From: an uncultured Aquimarina sp.
GTDB taxonomy: Bacteria; Bacteroidota; Bacteroidia; Flavobacteriales; Flavobacteriaceae
Direction: 5' to 3'
Assembly (NCBI GenBank): GCA_947489685.1
Contig: CANLEM010000001.1
Coordinates: 682,001 to 746,000 of the forward strand
DNA length: 64,000 nucleotides
Shown: piece by piece, positions 62,156-64,000 of the stretch
Position numbering within the stretch: position 1 is the first letter of the stretch
How the letters are laid out: every line of letters begins with the position of its first letter
Notes under the pieces: model-generated
What the model saw: only the letters and a program-made list of their open reading frames with translations
Databases searched by the model: none
What the model was told of the DNA's origin: nothing
Made by a program: the position numbers and the translations under genes

Positions 62156-63114
62156 AATATTTTGTTTTTAAATTTTGTATAAACAGCTTCTGCAATCATG
62201 ATATCCTGCACGGCCACTCCTGTTAAATCTGCGATGGTAATTTGGTGGTTGTTATTTCTTTGTAATGTTTTGCTTTGGATAGCAATACCTAGTTCGATAC
62301 TCTTTTTTAGTGTTACTTTATTATCTTTTACAGCACGATAAATCTCTCCTCTACTTTTACTTTGAGAAATACTATCTGCTATAAGTAGATCTGATCGATG
62401 AAGCAACTCACTATCAAGTTCCTGCTTTTCAGAAGTATCCGAGCCTATAGCTGTAATATGTGTTCCTGGCAGGATATCTTCAGAAAATAATAGCGGTGTT
62501 TGCGAAGGAGTTGTTGTTACAATCAAATTTGAGTTTGCCGCGACTTGTGCAGGGGTTTTCGCTATAAAAATATCAAAATGATCGCGCAATTCTGATTTGA
62601 ATTGCGCCATATTTTCTAGTGTTCTTCCCCAAACCCAAACAGTTTTGCATGGGGTGTGTTTTTGGAGATATTGCAATTGTAATTTTGCCTGAATACCCGT
62701 TCCGATAATTCCGATTGAAGTAATGTTTTTTGGAGCAAAATATTTTGCCACCAAAGCACCGGCTGCCGCTGTACGAATATCGGTAAGATATCCCTCGTCT
62801 AACAAAATGGCTATAGGTTGCCCTGTTTTTTGACTAAAAAGTAACATGAGCCCCTGACTAGAGGAAATACCTAGTTTAGGATTTTCATAAAAACCAGATG
62901 CTATTTTAACAACATAGTATTCATCATTTTTGATATAACCATATTTAATATGGGTTTCTCCTTTTGGAGTATCAAAAAGTAGTTCGCCTACAGGAGGCAC
63001 AATAGTATTTCCGTTACTATAGGCTATAAATCCTTTTTCCATCGCTGTAATTACATCGATATCCTGGATAATATGTTCGATTTCTTTTTTATGAATGATA
63101 GCCGCCATAATCAC
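62152..63114 (-). CDS. Ornithine cyclodeaminase/mu-crystallin family protein
   Basis: 320 residues with the Rossmann motif IGIIGTGIQAKLQLQYL and the N-terminal substrate region (EGYLTDIRTAAAGALVAKYF). Family members deaminate ornithine to proline, reduce imino acids or act as alanine dehydrogenases. It is the first gene of a pair with the aminotransferase (4-base overlap). The start is ATG 63114, or the second ATG at 63108 (MAAIIHK). The substrate is unknown; the pair suggests an imino-acid/amino-acid interconversion. Confidence 0.88.
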   Translation of the reverse strand: MIMAAIIHKKEIEHIIQDIDVITAMEKGFIAYSNGNTIVPPVGELLFDTPKGETHIKYGYIKNDEYYVVKIASGFYENPKLGISSSQGLMLLFSQKTGQPIAILLDEGYLTDIRTAAAGALVAKYFAPKNITSIGIIGTGIQAKLQLQYLQKHTPCKTVWVWGRTLENMAQFKSELRDHFDIFIAKTPAQVAANSNLIVTTTPSQTPLLFSEDILPGTHITAIGSDTSEKQELDSELLHRSDLLIADSISQSKSRGEIYRAVKDNKVTLKKSIELGIAIQSKTLQRNNNHQITIADLTGVAVQDIMIAEAVYTKFKNKIL

Positions 63115-63147
63115 ATAATATTTATGTTAGTGATGTTTTAGAAACAA

Positions 63148-63201
63148 AAAACCTCCGTATACCACATCAATTTTAATTGATTTAAGGTATACGGAGGTTT
63201 T
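63148..63201 (-). terminator. Long hairpin upstream of the OCD-like gene
   Basis: A 16-bp perfect stem (63148-63163 with 63186-63201) enclosing a second small hairpin (63166-63172 with 63175-63181). On the minus strand it is followed by a T run, so it can terminate the SnoaL-like gene transcript or attenuate the next genes. It is 34 bases before the OCD start codon. Confidence 0.75.
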
Positions 63202-63371
63202 CCGTAGGATTATCACTTATTTTTCCAATTTCTTCCTTAACGTTGAAAAATAAGTGTGTAATACGCTGATTACTATATTTTCAATAACACAAATATAGAA
63301 AAAAATAGTATCGTAAGATATCGCAAAATAGTTGGTATACCTTATTGGTTTGATTACGCCAATAATAACAA

Positions 63372-63749
63372 TCAATACATCGTATTTGGGTTTGCAGAAT
63401 TTTCAGGGATTTGTTGAATCGAATCCCAATGTTCACATATTTTCCCGCTTTCGTCGAATCTAAAAAAATCCATGGTTACGTATTGGTCGTTTCCTGGCCA
63501 TGTTTGATGTGTATGTAATGCCACCAAATTTCCTTCGGCAATACATCTAACAAATTCGATCGATTTATTAGGGTATTCCTTTTGCATTTTTTCAAAATAA
63601 TCAATAAAACCTTGTGTTCCATCTGCAACATCGGGGTTATGTTGTATATATTCTTTACCCACATATTGATCGATTGCCCCCTTTGGATTTCCTAAGTATG
63701 CCATTTTATAAAAAGCGATAGCATTTTCTTTATTCTCTTTTAAGTTCAT
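63372..63749 (-). CDS. SnoaL-like (NTF2-fold) protein
   Basis: 125 residues matching the SnoaL-like subfamily annotated as putative aldol condensation-type proteins: YIQHNPDVADG, VALHTHQTWPG, and FFRFDESGKICEHWDSIQ. No signal peptide. The function is not known for most members. It stands alone, upstream of a long hairpin and the OCD/aminotransferase pair. Confidence 0.85.
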   Translation of the reverse strand: MNLKENKENAIAFYKMAYLGNPKGAIDQYVGKEYIQHNPDVADGTQGFIDYFEKMQKEYPNKSIEFVRCIAEGNLVALHTHQTWPGNDQYVTMDFFRFDESGKICEHWDSIQQIPENSANPNTMY

Positions 63750-63793
63750 GATTGATTTTTGATATGATTAGGAATGTTGATTCTACTAATAGA

Positions 63794-64000
63794 CTATTTG
63801 CTGGTAATATTATGGTTTAATTGTTGTTCCATGAGGTACAAATCTAATCCTTGCCCCCAATAATTCTTTTCAATTTTCTTAAGCCGAAAATCAAACTTTT
63901 CAAAAAATCTAAAAGCTAATTGAGAGGTGGTTACTACTAATTTTTGGATTACTTGATTTGATTTTAGTATTTCTAAACAATGAGTGACCGCTTTTTTTCC
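63794..64000 (-). CDS. GNAT-family acetyltransferase, 3' end only
   Basis: The last 68 codons of a minus-strand gene that continues beyond the window. The frame is open from base 64000 to a TAG at 63794-63796. The residues LAFRFFEKFDFRLKKIEKNYWG are split here as LAFRFFEKFDF and RLKKIEKNYWG, followed by GLDLYLME; they are the typical C-terminal part of small GNAT acetyltransferases (a Q-L-A-x-x-F-F-E-K-x-x-F segment). Only the ending is visible. Confidence 0.75.
   Translation of the reverse strand, partial: GKKAVTHCLEILKSNQVIQKLVVTTSQLAFRFFEKFDFRLKKIEKNYWGQGLDLYLMEQQLNHNITSK

Noticed and set aside
1-64000. tRNA, rRNA, CRISPR arrays, insertion sequences or prophage
   Set aside because: No transposase or integrase, no regularly spaced repeats and no tRNA-like cloverleaf were noticed in the gaps; the region between 10 and 20 kb looks accessory but has no mobile-element ends.

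Overview
The window looks like a chromosome segment of a marine-type member of Flavobacteriaceae (Bacteroidota). The supporting signs are low GC, a SprA translocon and a PorP/SprF protein of the type IX secretion system (T9SS), an alternative complex III (ACIII) operon joined to an aa3/caa3 oxidase, tandem TonB proteins with the flavobacterial Cys-pair C-terminal domain, -7 boxes of the TAnnTTTG type, and little use of Shine-Dalgarno sites. An Aquimarina-like genus is possible, but I cannot fix the genus from the sequence alone. I see no tRNA, rRNA, CRISPR array or insertion sequence.

Layout. (1) 1-7643: respiratory operon actB(3' end)-actC-actD-actE-actF-coxB-coxA, closed by a strong terminator. 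(2) 7723-10126: ruvB and a cytochrome P450. (3) 10167-20272: an accessory region. It holds three short genes for double-glycine-leader, Cys-rich peptides (10301, 11616 and 19243; the last two are too short for most gene finders), a secreted Asp-box propeller, a TPR-CHAT protease-like protein, an ECF sigma/anti-sigma pair, a block of unknown genes ending in a beta/gamma-crystallin protein, a DUF4242 protein and a lipoprotein. (4) 20371-36332: housekeeping and envelope genes: queG, a sodium symporter, maeB, ruvA, sprA, gcvH, vanZ-like and two tonB genes. (5) 36393-42829: an MBL-fold hydrolase on the minus strand, then a second oxidase cluster (ctaB, two subunit III-type proteins, subunit IV, two Sco-like proteins, DUF420 and a CxxC micro-protein) that completes and assembles the oxidase of region 1. 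(6) 43023-50279: a MacAB-TolC-like ABC export system with two permeases and two adaptors. (7) 50377-56436: tsaB, three tandem paralogous secreted proteins, a DUF255 thioredoxin-like protein and dodecin. (8) 56562-64000: a NifU-type Fe-S scaffold, porP, a GNAT-NTF2 fusion, small proteins, an aminotransferase/ornithine-cyclodeaminase-like pair, a SnoaL-like protein and a truncated GNAT gene.

The most interesting observation is the set of three peptide precursors. Their leaders are all exactly 23 residues to the Gly-Gly, with ten identical positions. Two of the cores share C-X3-C-X9-C-X3-C, the spacing of helical-hairpin (alpha-hairpinin-like) peptides, and the third has C-X4-C-X9-C-X2-C. This suggests an undescribed family of exported disulfide-rich flavobacterial peptides. 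No C39-peptidase exporter is visible in the window. All functional calls come from reading motifs; no database search was run.
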